Source: JBECKQ01 sp040235375
Lineage (GTDB): Bacteria; Planctomycetota; Phycisphaerae; UBA1845
Assembly: GCA_040235375.1 (NCBI GenBank)
Contig: JBECKQ010000411.1
Location: 1 to 7,627, forward strand
DNA: 7,627 nt
Reading direction: 5' to 3'
Made by a program: the position numbers and the translations under genes. Below, one piece after another: positions 1 to 6,065 of this stretch. Within the stretch, counting starts at the first letter, position 1, and each line of letters begins with the position of its first letter. The notes under the pieces are model-generated. The model was not told the origin of the DNA, did no database searches, and saw nothing but the letters and a program-made list of their open reading frames with translations.

Positions 1-936
1 GAAACGATCGTAATCGAAGCTGGATACGCCGATGAAACGGGCGTCGGGCACGGCCATCCGCGACGACTCGAACGCCAGGTTGATCGAGCCCTGCTTGATG
101 ACCGAGTAGATGTAATACCCCCATGGATCGTTATCGAGCAGCACCAGCACGGGCAGCTTCAGCTCGTGATGCAGGCGATAGAGCAGCCGGCGAACGCCGC
201 GCGGGGGCTGGCCGCCGCCGTGGGTGAGAATGCAATGATGTTTCTCCCAAAAGCGATCCTCGACGAAGCGCCGCCAGACGGTGCCCTTTTCGACGTGCAG
301 GACGAACTTCGCCTTGCATTTCTTGAAGCGGATGATGTCCGGCTCGACGATGCTGGGGATCGCGTATCCACCGGTGCCGAGCTTCGTCGCGTCGATCTCG
401 TCGCCGCTGTCGGTGAAGACAAGCTCGCCGATCATCGCGCCCTTGCTGTCGGCGAAGACGTGCAGCTCCTCGCGCAGCGACTGCATGGCCACCTCGAGGT
501 CCTCGATGACCGGGTCGGACTCGTCCTGCGCGTCGAAGGTCTTTTCGTTCGTGCCCTGGATGGTGTGCTTGGCGAGGTAGTAAATCTGCCGGATGCTGGC
601 CGTCTTGCCGGCTTCGACGAGGTCCTTGCACTTGCTGGCCACGAGCATGGTCTGCATGAAGCGCTTGGCTTGGCCGTAGTTGAAGAAGTTGCGGCGCTGG
701 GTCTTGTCGCCCATCTCGATGAACTTCGTGGCGGTGTTGAACTCGACGTTGCTCAGCGCGCGGATGGGGATGTCGACGAAGGGGTCGGTTCCCTGGCCGG
801 CCAGGGCAACGACCTGCCTGGCGAGGCCTTCAAGCTTTTCGCCCGTGTCGCCCGGCTTGGAACGCCGCCTGGGCTTCGACGCCTTCTTGCCGGCGGCGGT
901 CTTCTTCGATCGTGTGGCCGTCTTTTTGGCCATCAT
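1..936 (-). CDS. top6A: DNA topoisomerase VI subunit A (Top6A/Spo11 family), 3'-truncated by window edge
   Basis: This is the DNA-cleaving subunit of type IIB topoisomerase VI. It forms a transient 5'-phosphotyrosyl double-strand break through which a second duplex is passed, working as an A2B2 heterotetramer with the B subunit encoded just upstream. The reading frame is open for 312 codons to position 1, so roughly the last 60-90 residues of a typical Top6A lie outside. The winged-helix (CAP-like) domain holds the SIRQIYY motif with the probable catalytic Tyr120. The Toprim domain follows, with the metal-binding Glu216 in LHVEK and Asp268/Asp270 in LLDNDPWG, plus the conserved HGGGQPPRG segment at 239-247. 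All residues needed for cleavage are visible. Residues 3-27 form a Lys/Arg/Ala/Thr-rich tail. Two adjacent ATGs (936 and 933) are possible starts and no good Shine-Dalgarno is seen. The 31-nt gap to the B gene indicates one operon. Base composition resembles the neighbours. Confidence 0.95.
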   Translation of the reverse strand, partial: MMAKKTATRSKKTAAGKKASKPRRRSKPGDTGEKLEGLARQVVALAGQGTDPFVDIPIRALSNVEFNTATKFIEMGDKTQRRNFFNYGQAKRFMQTMLVASKCKDLVEAGKTASIRQIYYLAKHTIQGTNEKTFDAQDESDPVIEDLEVAMQSLREELHVFADSKGAMIGELVFTDSGDEIDATKLGTGGYAIPSIVEPDIIRFKKCKAKFVLHVEKGTVWRRFVEDRFWEKHHCILTHGGGQPPRGVRRLLYRLHHELKLPVLVLLDNDPWGYYIYSVIKQGSINLAFESSRMAVPDARFIGVSSFDYDRF

Positions 937-967
937 TTAAATCTTTCTATCTTTGCACCCTGTGGAT

Positions 968-2941
968 TCACTTATTGCGGGCGCGGCCTTTTCTTGCCGT
1001 TGTTTTCGTTCGCTTCGCCTTCCTCGTTTTCGAGGTTGCTGATGCGGCGCGCCTGGCGGCGAGCGGCTCGCCTTCTCCCTCGAACAGCTCGAGCTGGCCG
1101 GTCAGGCCCGAGGCCTGCCGATCGACGACCACTGTGTTCTCCAGCTCGGCCTTCGCCGCGCGATGGATAATGTTGCCGTGCTCGTCGAGCTCCATGTCGG
1201 CCTGGGCGGTGGCACTTTCCGCGAGCGAGACGAGGTTGCGGCGGAACGCGTCGCGATCGAACGTGGCCATCGAGCGGCAGGCATCCACAACCTCGTTGAT
1301 GTAGCGGTGGAAAACGTCCCGCCGGCGAGAGAAGTGGGCACGCTTCTTCTTGCGGCGCAGGTATGTACCCAATCGCCGGCCGCACTCCGCGATGCCCAGC
1401 TTGATCTCCTTGCGAATCTCGTCGTAGTCGGCGATCGCCTCCTTCGACTCCGAGGTGAACGGCACCCACACGCTGGCCATGTGGATCAGCACGACCAGCG
1501 GCGCCTGCGGAAGCGACCCGCGCGGCTGCGAGAGGCCGTAGTTGTTCCACTTGGTCTCGATGACGCTCTTGTACGTGCAGCAGGCGCTTTGCTGATACAG
1601 CAGCGGCACGCGATTGGCGAAGCGAATCACGCGGGCCTGCACGGGCTCACCATCGCCCTCGCCTGCACCGCCGCCGAGCTCGCCGCCGTACGCGAGACCG
1701 ACCTCGATCTGGAACGGGTTGCCGCGATACACCGTCGGCGGCCTGGTCGAAGCCGTATAGAGCTCTGCTTTGACGCCTTTCAACAGGCCGTTGAGGATCG
1801 CCTCCGCGCCGATCGGCGAGAGACAATCCGTGCTCGGCGCACGGAGCCGCGTCGACTGAAGCGCGCGATACAGCTCTTCGACCGCCTGCGGACTGACGCC
1901 GGCCACCCACGTTCGCGCAGTGAGGCCCGCCTTTTCGCATACCTGACGGGCAATCGACCCGCTGACGCGGGAGAACTCGGTCTGAAGAAAGCCGCCGACA
2001 TGCTTGGCGGATGTCTCCTTCATCATCTTCATCAGGGCACCGAGCTCGATGCCATAAGGGTGCGGCTTGATCTCTCGCGTGGGGGCCGGCAGCTCCGATG
2101 TATTCCGCGGATACTCGATCACTTCGCCCGTCGGCGTTTTGAAGATGATGGTCGCATGCGGGTTGGCGATGGCGGTCTGATCGATGTACTCGACCACGCT
2201 CTGCCGGCCCTTGCCAAAGCTGGCGACAAGTTCGATTTCGATTTCCGTTCCGCGATCCCAGGGTGTCTCGACCGTCTTCTCATCGATGATGTCGGGCTTG
2301 TTCTTTTTCGTGTCGATCGCGAGCTTGTAGTGGTGCGCCGGCTTGCCCCGGCCGGTCCGGCTGATGATGCTGATCGGCTTGCCGGTCGTGAGCAGTCCGT
2401 ACATACCGGCGGCGCTGATACCGATGCCCTGCTGGCCGCGGGACATCTTCAAACGGTGGAATTTCGAGCCGTAGAGAAGCTTACCGAAGATATTGGGGAT
2501 CTGGTCCTTGACGATGCCGGGGCCGTTGTCCCGGCAGATCATGCGAAAGCGGTCCTCGTCCAACTGGAGAAGCTCGAGGTGGACCTCCGGCAGCACGCCG
2601 GCGTCCTCACAGGCGTCCAGAGCGTTATCCACCGCCTCCTTCACGGATGTGAGAAGTGCTTTGCGCTTGTTGTCGAAACCGAGCAGATGGCGATTTCGGG
2701 CGAAGAACTCGGAGACCGAGATTTCGCGCTGCTGTCCGGCGAGCATTTCGGCGGTGGCGCCGCGGGCGGCGGATCCGTCGCGGTCGGCACGTTTGCGACC
2801 GGTGTGGCGTCCTGTCGCTTTCCGGCGTGTGCGTGTGGTCATAGGGGTTCCGTCGGCCGGTCTGGGGCCTCGTTCCTTCTCCCTCCCGGTAAAATCAAGC
2901 GTCGCCTGAACACAGACGGTGGCAGCGGGTTCATCATCCAT
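968..2941 (-). CDS. top6B: DNA topoisomerase VI subunit B, GHKL ATPase
   Basis: This is the ATPase subunit of topoisomerase VI; ATP-driven dimerisation closes the gate that captures the transported duplex. The 657-residue protein shows the full architecture. A Bergerat fold carries an N box (Glu102, Asp105, Asn106, Asp109 in EAVDNALDA), a DNGPGI motif at 138-143 and a GQQGIGISAAG lid at 169-179. A helix-two-turn-helix region spans about 293-345. A transducer domain spans about 370-530, with the probable gamma-phosphate-sensing Lys500 in TSESKEAIA. The tail at 635-657 is strongly basic. A glycine-rich insert lies at 418-431. The start at 2941 is preferred because AGGAAGG lies 12 nt upstream. 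Met34 (position 2842) is an alternative that leaves all conserved domains intact but has no clear ribosome site. Residues 1-70 match nothing I recognise, and conserved sequence begins near 70. It is the first gene of the operon with top6A, as in archaea. Positions usually KGRR and WKxY in archaeal proteins read KGRQ (244-247) and WNNY (465-468). Confidence 0.97.
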   Translation of the reverse strand: MDDEPAATVCVQATLDFTGREKERGPRPADGTPMTTRTRRKATGRHTGRKRADRDGSAARGATAEMLAGQQREISVSEFFARNRHLLGFDNKRKALLTSVKEAVDNALDACEDAGVLPEVHLELLQLDEDRFRMICRDNGPGIVKDQIPNIFGKLLYGSKFHRLKMSRGQQGIGISAAGMYGLLTTGKPISIISRTGRGKPAHHYKLAIDTKKNKPDIIDEKTVETPWDRGTEIEIELVASFGKGRQSVVEYIDQTAIANPHATIIFKTPTGEVIEYPRNTSELPAPTREIKPHPYGIELGALMKMMKETSAKHVGGFLQTEFSRVSGSIARQVCEKAGLTARTWVAGVSPQAVEELYRALQSTRLRAPSTDCLSPIGAEAILNGLLKGVKAELYTASTRPPTVYRGNPFQIEVGLAYGGELGGGAGEGDGEPVQARVIRFANRVPLLYQQSACCTYKSVIETKWNNYGLSQPRGSLPQAPLVVLIHMASVWVPFTSESKEAIADYDEIRKEIKLGIAECGRRLGTYLRRKKKRAHFSRRRDVFHRYINEVVDACRSMATFDRDAFRRNLVSLAESATAQADMELDEHGNIIHRAAKAELENTVVVDRQASGLTGQLELFEGEGEPLAARRAASATSKTRKAKRTKTTARKGRARNK

Positions 2942-2951
2942 GACGCGTCAT
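2940..2951. promoter_or_regulatory. 12-bp perfect palindrome overlapping the top6B start codon
   Basis: The sequence ATGACGCGTCAT is identical on both strands. On the - strand its last two bases form the first two of the chosen top6B start codon, and it sits between the AGGAAGG ribosome site and that codon. It could be an operator or a small hairpin affecting translation, or simply chance in GC-rich DNA. Nothing in the sequence identifies a binding protein. Confidence 0.3.
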
Positions 2952-3031
2952 CGCCTTCCTGGCAGCCGTAGGGCGGGATCATCCGACGCGCGATCCGCGG
3001 AGGTCCCCACGGACGACGTCGACCGCGATCT

Positions 3032-3059
3032 CTTATATCACCGAGCGTAGCGGCATCAA
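3032..3059 (-). promoter_or_regulatory. Candidate sigma70-type promoter for the topoisomerase VI operon
   Basis: On the - strand TTGATG (3059-3054, 4 of 6 to TTGACA) is followed after 16 nt by TATAAG (3037-3032, 5 of 6 to TATAAT). Transcription would start near 3025, giving a leader of about 85 nt before top6B at 2941. This is the best promoter-like match I found upstream of the operon. It is assigned by consensus only, and promoter consensus in this lineage is uncertain. Confidence 0.4.
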
Positions 3060-3060
3060 C

Positions 3061-3144
3061 TCGGCTGGCGGCCGGCTCGCGCCCGCCTGCCCGCCCTCGT
3101 ACGGTAGGCAGGCACTCATGCCCTGGACAGCCGACTGGCCGCCA
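3061..3144. repeat. Nested inverted repeats between the divergent promoters
   Basis: Three inverted repeat pairs interleave here. GCCTGCC (3085-3091) pairs with GGCAGGC (3107-3113), leaving a 15-nt loop. TCGGCTG (3061-3067) pairs with CAGCCGA (3128-3134). TGGCGGCC (3066-3073) pairs with GGCCGCCA (3137-3144). The last two overlap at 3066-3067 and so compete as alternative outer stems around the same inner stem. The region lies between the two candidate promoters. No T-tract follows, so a terminator is unlikely; a protein-binding or origin structure is possible. Confidence 0.4.
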
Positions 3145-3172
3145 CTGGGCGGTGCGTGGCGTCATTTTCCAA

Positions 3173-3201
3173 CTGGCGGACAACGCACGATGTGGTAGAA
3201 T
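3173..3201 (+). promoter_or_regulatory. Candidate sigma70-type promoter for dnaA
   Basis: TAGAAT at 3196-3201 matches the -10 consensus at 5 of 6 positions. Seventeen nt upstream is a weak -35 (CTGGCG, 3173-3178, 3 of 6). Transcription would begin near 3208 and give a leader of about 107 nt before the dnaA ATG. The weak -35 makes this tentative. Confidence 0.35.
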
Positions 3202-3212
3202 GACGGCCAGCA

Positions 3213-3238
3213 TAGCCCGGCGGGGCTGTTACCGTAAC
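3213..3238 (+). promoter_or_regulatory. Hairpin plus 11-bp dyad in the dnaA leader
   Basis: AGCCC (3214-3218) and GGGCT (3223-3227) form a five-pair hairpin with a four-base loop, extendable by one wobble pair. Directly after it GTTACCGTAAC (3228-3238) is a dyad with arms GTTAC and GTAAC around a single C. A CTCTTTTTCT stretch follows. Lying just downstream of the predicted dnaA start of transcription, it could be an operator or attenuator. The T-run is about 11 nt from the hairpin, so it is not a standard intrinsic terminator. Confidence 0.3.
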
Positions 3239-3314
3239 TCTTTTTCTGGCAGCAGGTTAGCTCGAAGGCGGCATTCGGGCTCGCCGTGTATGCGCCTCCC
3301 GACAGGTCCAGGCC

Positions 3315-4646
3315 ATGGGTGTGCTCACCCCCGCGGAATGGGACGACATCATCGGCTATGTCCGGGTCCATCATCCGGACCTCGCCCGTGGCTGGTTTGC
3401 CCAACTCGAGCCGGTCGCGCTCGATCGCGGTGTCCTGCACATCCGCGCCGGCAATCCGATCCAGGTCGAATACCTGAACAATCATTGCCATCCCGCCTTT
3501 GCGGAGGCGTCCCAGGCGACGCTCAACCGCCTGGTGACGACGGCGTTCGAATCGGAACAAGGCTCCTTGGCCCTCGGTGGGGATGCCCCACGATTCAGCT
3601 TCGAGCTCGATCACAACCAGCCGCTGAACGATGACTACACGTTCGAGCACTTCGTCGTCGGACCTGGCAATCGCCTGGCGCACGCGGCGGCGGTAGCCGT
3701 CGCCGAGAACCCCGGGCAAACGTACAACCCCCTGTTCATCCACGGCGACGTGGGGCTGGGCAAGACGCACCTGATGCAGGCCATCTGCCACGCGACGAAC
3801 CGCACGGATGTGAACCACAAGCTGATGTTCATATCCTGTGAGACGTTCACCAACCACTTCATTGAAGCGGTCGAGCACGGCGCGCTGAACCAGTTCCGCT
3901 ACCGCTACCGGCACGTGGACCTGTTGGTCATCGACGACATCCAGTTCCTCGGGGAGCGGGAGCGCAGCCAGGAAGAGTTTTTTCACACTTTCAACACACT
4001 CTACCAGGCGCAGAAGCAGATCGTGCTCTCGGCCGACTGCTCGCCGTCGGAGATACCCTCGCTCGAGATGCGGCTCGTCAGCCGGTTCAACTCCGGCCTC
4101 GTCGCTTCAATCGATCCGCCCTGCCTCGAAACACGCATGGCCATCATTCGCAAGAAAGCCAAGCTGCGGTGCATCGAGGTGCCGGAAGACGTCGTGAAGC
4201 TCGTCGCAACCCGGATCGAGACGAACGTCCGCGACATCGAAGGTGTTCTGGTCAAGCTTGACGCCCTGAGCCAGACGCGCGCCGGCAAGATCGACCTGGA
4301 CATCGCCCTCGAAGCGCTCGGCAGCCTCGACACCGCGCGGGCGACGACAATTCAACAGGTTGTGGATGTCGTGACGCGCCACTTTGGAGTACGATTGGCC
4401 GACCTGCAGAGCAAGAAGAGGACAAAATCGATCACGCACCCGAGGCAGGTGTGCATGTACCTCGCGCGCGAGTTCACCCGGGCGAGCCTCGAGGAGATTG
4501 GGGGTTACTTCGGCGGCCGCGACCACACGACGGTGCTGCATGGGATCCGTTCCATTGCCGCCCTGCGGGAGTCCGACTCGCAGTTCAATCAGGCCGTGGA
4601 GGGCATGACCGTCGAACTCAAGGGAGGCCGGCCGGACAACGGTTAA
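3315..4646 (+). CDS. dnaA: Chromosomal replication initiator protein DnaA
   Basis: DnaA is the AAA+ initiator that binds origin DnaA boxes, oligomerises with ATP and melts the origin. The 443-residue protein has a recognisable but divergent domain I (about 5-75), a very short linker (about 80-105) in place of a long domain II, the AAA+ core (about 107-335) and the DNA-binding domain IV (about 340-435). Visible motifs are Walker A GDVGLGKT (144-151), Walker B LLVIDDIQ (203-210), sensor 1 LSADCSPSEI (238-247), the box VII arginine finger Arg257 in SRF, sensor 2 Arg306 in NVRDIEG, and the DnaA signature ending GRDHTTVLH (401-409). Sensor 1 has Cys242 where Arg is usual, and Walker A has GD for the common GG. 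The ATG is the first start after an in-frame TAG at 3258; only a weak ribosome site precedes it. It opens the + strand replication cluster and faces away from top6B. Confidence 0.98.
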   Translation: MGVLTPAEWDDIIGYVRVHHPDLARGWFAQLEPVALDRGVLHIRAGNPIQVEYLNNHCHPAFAEASQATLNRLVTTAFESEQGSLALGGDAPRFSFELDHNQPLNDDYTFEHFVVGPGNRLAHAAAVAVAENPGQTYNPLFIHGDVGLGKTHLMQAICHATNRTDVNHKLMFISCETFTNHFIEAVEHGALNQFRYRYRHVDLLVIDDIQFLGERERSQEEFFHTFNTLYQAQKQIVLSADCSPSEIPSLEMRLVSRFNSGLVASIDPPCLETRMAIIRKKAKLRCIEVPEDVVKLVATRIETNVRDIEGVLVKLDALSQTRAGKIDLDIALEALGSLDTARATTIQQVVDVVTRHFGVRLADLQSKKRTKSITHPRQVCMYLAREFTRASLEEIGGYFGGRDHTTVLHGIRSIAALRESDSQFNQAVEGMTVELKGGRPDNG

Positions 4647-4723
4647 ACCATACTCGCAGTGGCGTCTTTTATGACAGCGTCTCTCACAGGGTTGTGCATG
4701 AAATGGCCGGCAGGCAACAGAAA

Positions 4724-4766
4724 TGCGAAGCGCGGGCCCGGCCGTTGCGCGACGGGGCGTTTCGCA
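4724..4766 (+). other. Compound stem-loop in the dnaA-dnaN spacer
   Basis: TGCGAAGCGC (4724-4733) pairs with GCGTTTCGCA (4757-4766) over ten positions, with one G-T wobble. The enclosed segment forms a second stem: CCGTT (4742-4746) pairs with GACGG (4751-4755) around a GCGC loop, also with one wobble. No T-run follows, so it does not look like an intrinsic terminator of dnaA. It may be a structured RNA leader, a processing site or an origin element. Confidence 0.4.
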
Positions 4767-4871
4767 CAGCGGATATCACGGACTGCCCGCCGCCATGTTG
4801 CTCATCGAAGCGGTCCTAACCGGCTGCCATACAAGGAGTTACGTGTTCCAGGCTCGGCGCACATAACAGTT

Positions 4872-4898
4872 TCGACATGACCTGAAAGAAGCTATCTT
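4872..4898 (+). promoter_or_regulatory. Weak candidate promoter for dnaN-dciA-gyrB
   Basis: TCGACA (4872-4877, 5 of 6 to TTGACA) is followed after a short 15-nt spacer by TATCTT (4893-4898, 4 of 6 to TATAAT). It sits about 57 nt before the dnaN start in the most AT-rich part of the spacer. The spacing is suboptimal, so it is a low-confidence assignment. Read-through from dnaA is the alternative. Confidence 0.2.
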
Positions 4899-4928
4899 AT
4901 TCTCCTGCAACTTGAAGAGTAGGAAGCC

Positions 4929-4958
4929 ATGCACACAAGGAAGGCTCAAAAGTCATGA
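4929..4958 (+). CDS. Possible nine-codon upstream ORF overlapping the dnaN start
   Basis: An ATG at 4929 opens a nine-residue frame (MHTRKAQKS) whose TGA overlaps the dnaN ATG as ATGA, the arrangement typical of translational coupling. AGGAAG at 4921-4926 lies just before it, at a distance that is short for a normal ribosome site. Its coding stretch contains the AAGGAAGG ribosome site (4937-4944) of dnaN itself. It may be a leader peptide or chance; no homology can be claimed at this size. Confidence 0.2.
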   Translation: MHTRKAQKS

Positions 4959-6052
4959 AGGCACGGTTGAATCGACAGGAACTGACTGAGGCACTCGGCG
5001 CAGCCGCGAGCGTTACTCCGACTCGGACCCCCAAACCGATCCTGCAGGGCGTGCTCATCGACGCTCGCGCCGATCATTGCCTGCTTGCCGCGACGGACCT
5101 CGAGATCGGCGTGCGCCTCACAGTGTCGCAGGTCGAGGTCGAGAAGCAGGGCCAGGTCGTCGTGTCGGCGGACAAGCTCGGCCAGATCGTGCGCGAATCT
5201 GCGGACGACGTGATCGAACTGGAGGCGGATGACAGCGTCTGCCATGTTCGGGGCGAAGGCGCGCACTTCCAGATCCTGGCGCACGACCCTGCCGATTTCC
5301 CCCCCGTGCCCGAGCTCGAGGCCGCGCCCGATTTCGAGGTGCCGGCAGGGCTGCTCCGCCGGATGGCGGAGTGGACGGTCTTCGCCGCGGCGAGAGAGAA
5401 CACGCGGTACGCCATCAACGGCGTGTTGTGGGAGAAGAAGAAGGACGTACTGACGCTCGTCGCGACCGATGGTCGGCGGCTCGCGCACGCCCGCGGCAAG
5501 CTGCCCAGCGCGGAAGGCCCCAACGTGGAAAGCATCGTTCCGGTCAAGGGGATGCTGCTGATTCAGCGGCAGCTTCACGATGGCGACACCGCGGTGGGGA
5601 TCAAGCTGAGCGGCACGCAGCTTGTCGTGAAGACGCCGCGCGTCACGATCAGCACCGGGCTCGTCGAAGGGCACTTCCCCGATTATGAGAAGGTGATTCC
5701 GGTCGAGCATCCGCGCAAGGTCCAGCTTAATCGCGACGCGTTCTACAGTGCAATTCGCCGGGCGGCCCTGCTGACGAACGAGGAGTCGCGCGGCGTGCGC
5801 TTCAGCTTCAGCGAAGGGATGCTCACGTTGTCCAGCCGGGCGCCCAGTCAGGGCGAAGCGACAATCAACTTGCCGGTGGATTATCGAGGTGGCGGGATCG
5901 ATATCGGGTTTAACCCGCACTTTTTGATCGAGGCTCTTCGCGTCGTTGAAGAGGACGAGGTCACGCTCGAGCTGAAGGAATCGAATCTGCCCGGGGTGCT
6001 GAAAACCAGCCCGGAATTCCTGTACGTGATCATGCCCGTGAATCTGTCCTGA
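4955..6052 (+). CDS. dnaN: DNA polymerase III subunit beta (sliding clamp)
   Basis: The beta clamp is a ring-shaped dimer that encircles DNA and tethers polymerase III and other clamp-binding proteins. The 365-residue length matches the family. Its three repeated clamp domains span about 1-120, 128-248 and 252-365. Recognisable segments are ATDLEIG (46-52), DPADFPPVP (111-119), ATDGRRLAH (170-178), GHFPDYEKVIP (239-249), the FNPHFLIEAL helix (319-328) and the C-terminal YVIMPVNLS, which lines the partner-binding pocket; Escherichia coli ends PMRL at the same place. AAGGAAGG ten nt upstream supports the ATG at 4955. It is followed after 37 nt by the DciA-like gene, consistent with a dnaN-dciA-gyrB operon. 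Confidence 0.98.
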   Translation: MKARLNRQELTEALGAAASVTPTRTPKPILQGVLIDARADHCLLAATDLEIGVRLTVSQVEVEKQGQVVVSADKLGQIVRESADDVIELEADDSVCHVRGEGAHFQILAHDPADFPPVPELEAAPDFEVPAGLLRRMAEWTVFAAARENTRYAINGVLWEKKKDVLTLVATDGRRLAHARGKLPSAEGPNVESIVPVKGMLLIQRQLHDGDTAVGIKLSGTQLVVKTPRVTISTGLVEGHFPDYEKVIPVEHPRKVQLNRDAFYSAIRRAALLTNEESRGVRFSFSEGMLTLSSRAPSQGEATINLPVDYRGGGIDIGFNPHFLIEALRVVEEDEVTLELKESNLPGVLKTSPEFLYVIMPVNLS

Positions 6053-6065
6053 CCGGCGTGCTGCG

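Larger units (their letters stand above)
2942..3314. other. Divergent intergenic region between top6B and dnaA
   Basis: This 373-bp gap separates two outward-transcribed units. I see no credible coding sequence; frames open here lack a ribosome site or a recognisable product. It contains a candidate promoter for the topoisomerase VI operon, a nest of GC-rich inverted repeats, a candidate promoter for dnaA, a short leader hairpin and an 11-bp dyad. Because genes point away from it on both sides and dnaA starts here, it is a reasonable origin-of-replication candidate. However, no match to the TTATNCACA DnaA box with one mismatch or fewer was found by eye, so the origin call is inference only. 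Confidence 0.6.
4647..4954. other. dnaA-dnaN intergenic spacer
   Basis: This 308-bp spacer holds no gene I can support. It contains a long imperfect stem-loop (4724-4766), one degenerate DnaA-box-like site (TGTGCATGA, 4694-4702, one mismatch to the complement of TTATNCACA), an AT-richer stretch around 4884-4903, a weak promoter-like pair upstream of dnaN and a nine-codon ORF running into dnaN. Spacers in this position often carry origin elements, but a single degenerate box is not enough to call an origin. Confidence 0.6.

Noticed and set aside
961..969. TGTGGATTC, DnaA-box-like on the - strand at the end of top6B
   Set aside because: It has two mismatches to TTATCCACA, is single, and lies inside an operon.
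166..1170. 334-codon + strand open frame opposite top6A
   Set aside because: The - strand frame encodes the complete Top6A motif set; the + strand product resembles nothing known.
1306..1314. GGTGGAAAA, one mismatch to the relaxed DnaA box
   Set aside because: It is an isolated match inside top6B coding sequence, expected by chance at this length.
2625..2633. TTATCCACC, one mismatch to the DnaA box
   Set aside because: It encodes the invariant Asp-Asn of the Top6B N box, so the match is explained by protein constraint and is isolated.
1163..2971. 602-codon + strand open frame opposite top6B
   Set aside because: It is the antisense of a clearly conserved gene, shows no recognisable domain, and is explained by GC-rich codon structure.
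3139..3152. CCGCC/GGCGG hairpin as a terminator
   Set aside because: There is no T-run after it and no gene ends toward it; the GC-rich context makes short stems common.
2839..3213. 124-codon - strand frame across the divergent gap
   Set aside because: It overlaps the top6B start, has no recognisable product, and covers the promoter and inverted-repeat region.
4659..4880. 73-codon GTG-started frame in the dnaA-dnaN spacer
   Set aside because: It has no ribosome site and an Arg-rich, featureless product, and the 4724-4766 stem-loop lies inside it. Read as noise.
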